Shown one piece after another: positions 5,582 through 6,876 of a stretch of DNA of 6,876 bases. Within the stretch, counting starts at the first letter, position 1. Each line of letters opens with the position of its first letter. A model generated the notes under the pieces. The model did not search any database, was not told the origin of the DNA, and saw nothing but the letters and a program-made list of their open reading frames with translations. Both the position numbers and the translations under genes were made by a program. The DNA lies in assembly GCA_039812685.1 (NCBI GenBank), contig JBDIBB010000186.1, forward strand, positions 1-6,876, given 5' to 3'. Source of the DNA: JBDIBB01 sp039812685. GTDB taxonomy: Bacteria > Acidobacteriota > Vicinamibacteria > Vicinamibacterales > JAFNAJ01.

Positions 5582-6876
5582 ATGGCCGACAACAAGACCG
5601 CGCTCGTGAAGGAGATCACCCCCCAGTCCGAGGACTTCTCGGCCTGGTACATCGACGTCGTCCGGCGTGCCGAGCTGGCCGACTACTCCCCGGTGAAGGG
5701 GTGCATGGTCATCCGGCCGTACGGGTATGCGATCTGGGAACTGATCCAGCAGGAACTCGATCGCCGGTTCAAGGCCACCGGCCACGTCAACGCGTACTTC
5801 CCGCTGTTCATCCCCGAGAGCCTGCTCATGCGCGAGGCCGACCACGTGGAAGGCTTCGCCCCGCAGGTGGCGTGGGTCACGCGCGGCGGCACCGAGGAAC
5901 TCGAGGAGCGGCTCATCGTCCGGCCGACGTCGGAGACCGTCATCGGGACGATGTATGCCAGGTGGCTGCAGTCGTGGCGCGACCTGCCGATCCTCATCAA
6001 CCAGTGGGCCAATGTCGTTCGCTGGGAGAAGGTGACGCGCCCCTTCCTGCGCACGACCGAGTTCCTCTGGCAGGAGGGGCACACGGCGCACGAAACGGAG
6101 GAAGAGGCCCAGGAGGAGACGCTTCGGATCCTGGCCCTGTACAAGGAGTTCTCGGAGACCGTCCTCGCCATGCCGGTGCACGACGGCCCCAAGAGCGACA
6201 GCGAGAAGTTCGCCGGGGCGTCGAAGACCTATTCGATCGAGGCGCTGATGGGCGATGGCCGGGCGCTGCAGGCGGGCACTTCGCACAATCTGGGCCAGAA
6301 CTTCGCCAGGGCGTTCGAGATTCAGTTCCAGGGCCGTGACAAGACGCTCCAGTACGCATGGACCACGTCATGGGGCGTCTCCACGCGGCTCATCGGTGGC
6401 GTGATCATGACCCACGGCGACGACAGCGGGCTGATCCTGCCGCCGAAGGTGGCGCCCTACCAGGTGGTGATGGTGCCCATCCCGCGCGGGAACTGGCAGG
6501 AAACGGTGCTGCCGAAGGCACGCGAGATCCGCGATCAGCTCGTGGCCGCCGGCATTCGAGTGATGCTCGACGACCGTGACGCCTACACGCCCGGCTGGAA
6601 GTTCGCCGAGTGGGAGATGCGCGGTGTGCCGCTGCGGCTCGAAATCGGCCCGAAGGATCTCGAGAAGCAGTCGGTGCTGCTCGTGCGCCGAGACACGCGC
6701 GAGAAGGCGCCGGCGCCGATGGAAGGTCTCGCCGGCACGGTGCAGGACCGGCTCGAGACCATCCAGCGCGCGCTCTTCGAGCGTGCCCTCGCGTTCCGCG
6801 CGGAGCGGACGACGAGCGCCGGCACGTGGAGCGAGTTCGTCGCGCTGATGGAAGGGCGGCCGGGCTTCGTGATCTC
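5582..6876 (+). CDS. proS: Prolyl-tRNA synthetase, archaeal/eukaryotic type (3' partial)
   Basis: The frame is open from ATG 5582 to the window edge, giving 431 residues with no stop. The enzyme charges tRNA-Pro with proline in the cytoplasm. The N-terminus (MADNKTALVKEITPQSEDFS, then WYIDVVRRAELADYSPVKG) and GCMVIRPYGYAIWE lead to class II motif 1. RPTSET (114-119) follows, then motif 2 TRPFLRTTEFLWQEGHTAH (152-170), GTSHNLGQNF (232-241) and motif 3 GGVIMTHGDDSGLILPP (272-288). The anticodon-binding domain starts near residue 293. Motifs 2 and 3 are close together, so the large editing insertion of standard bacterial ProRS is absent. This is the shorter type known from archaea, eukaryotes and bacteria such as Thermus. 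That group usually ends near 480-500 residues with a zinc-binding C-terminal domain, which would lie beyond the window. An in-frame ATG at 5573 would add three residues (MPR); neither start has a good ribosome binding site. Confidence 0.96.
   Translation, partial: MADNKTALVKEITPQSEDFSAWYIDVVRRAELADYSPVKGCMVIRPYGYAIWELIQQELDRRFKATGHVNAYFPLFIPESLLMREADHVEGFAPQVAWVTRGGTEELEERLIVRPTSETVIGTMYARWLQSWRDLPILINQWANVVRWEKVTRPFLRTTEFLWQEGHTAHETEEEAQEETLRILALYKEFSETVLAMPVHDGPKSDSEKFAGASKTYSIEALMGDGRALQAGTSHNLGQNFARAFEIQFQGRDKTLQYAWTTSWGVSTRLIGGVIMTHGDDSGLILPPKVAPYQVVMVPIPRGNWQETVLPKAREIRDQLVAAGIRVMLDDRDAYTPGWKFAEWEMRGVPLRLEIGPKDLEKQSVLLVRRDTREKAPAPMEGLAGTVQDRLETIQRALFERALAFRAERTTSAGTWSEFVALMEGRPGFVI

Noticed and set aside
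5509..5652. N-terminal extension of aroB to 5652, or an ATG start at 5583
   Set aside because: Either would overlap proS. The added residues have no resemblance to AroB, and GTG 5508 gives the normal 360-residue length.
5275..6339. 354-codon plus-strand frame across the aroB start and proS
   Set aside because: It is in a different frame from ProRS, whose class II motifs are continuous here, and the translation has no recognisable domain.
1..6876. tRNA, rRNA, riboswitch, CRISPR, insertion sequence or phage attachment site
   Set aside because: No cloverleaf, T-box-like leader, regularly spaced repeat, transposase frame or terminal inverted repeat was found by reading. The ~53-base leader of proS is too short for a T-box.

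Overview
The window is high-GC bacterial DNA that is densely coded. It has no tRNA, rRNA, CRISPR array, transposase or other sign of mobile DNA. Three things together suggest a member of the Acidobacteriota, perhaps Vicinamibacteria-like: PilV/PilW/PilX-like minor pilins, a secreted coiled-coil protein with an N-terminal motif I associate with that phylum, and a prolyl-tRNA synthetase of the archaeal/eukaryotic type. The phylum assignment is inference from protein style, because no marker RNA gene is present.

Region 1 (1-2294, plus strand) is the end of a type IV pilus minor-pilin operon. It holds a PilV-like pseudopilin cut by the window edge, a PilW-like pseudopilin and a PilX-like membrane-anchored protein. 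The first two genes overlap by 4 bases (ATGA) and the second and third by 35 bases, so they are almost certainly co-transcribed. In the well-known order fimU-pilV-pilW-pilX-pilY1 the next gene would be the large adhesin PilY1, and it is absent here.

Region 2 (2295-2968) holds a small exported coiled-coil protein of unknown function with its own strong ribosome binding site. It is followed by a 26-base near-perfect palindrome that is probably a terminator. Region 3 (2969-4369, plus strand) encodes a complete NtrC-family sigma-54-dependent response regulator (receiver, AAA+, Fis-type helix-turn-helix). No partner histidine kinase is visible.

Region 4 (4370-6876) is housekeeping. aroB (3-dehydroquinate synthase) lies on the minus strand, convergent with the regulator, and a GC-rich hairpin separates their stop codons. 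proS starts divergently from aroB and runs off the right edge. The roughly 73-base aroB-proS gap carries a perfectly symmetric TGCTA-GGA-TAGCA element that reads as an extended -10 box on both strands. It is a good candidate for a single bidirectional promoter, and it would give aroB an almost leaderless mRNA.

I do not see an obviously new multi-gene system. The points most worth a second look are the symmetric promoter, the uncharacterised coiled-coil protein in the PilY1 position, and the palindrome ahead of the response regulator.
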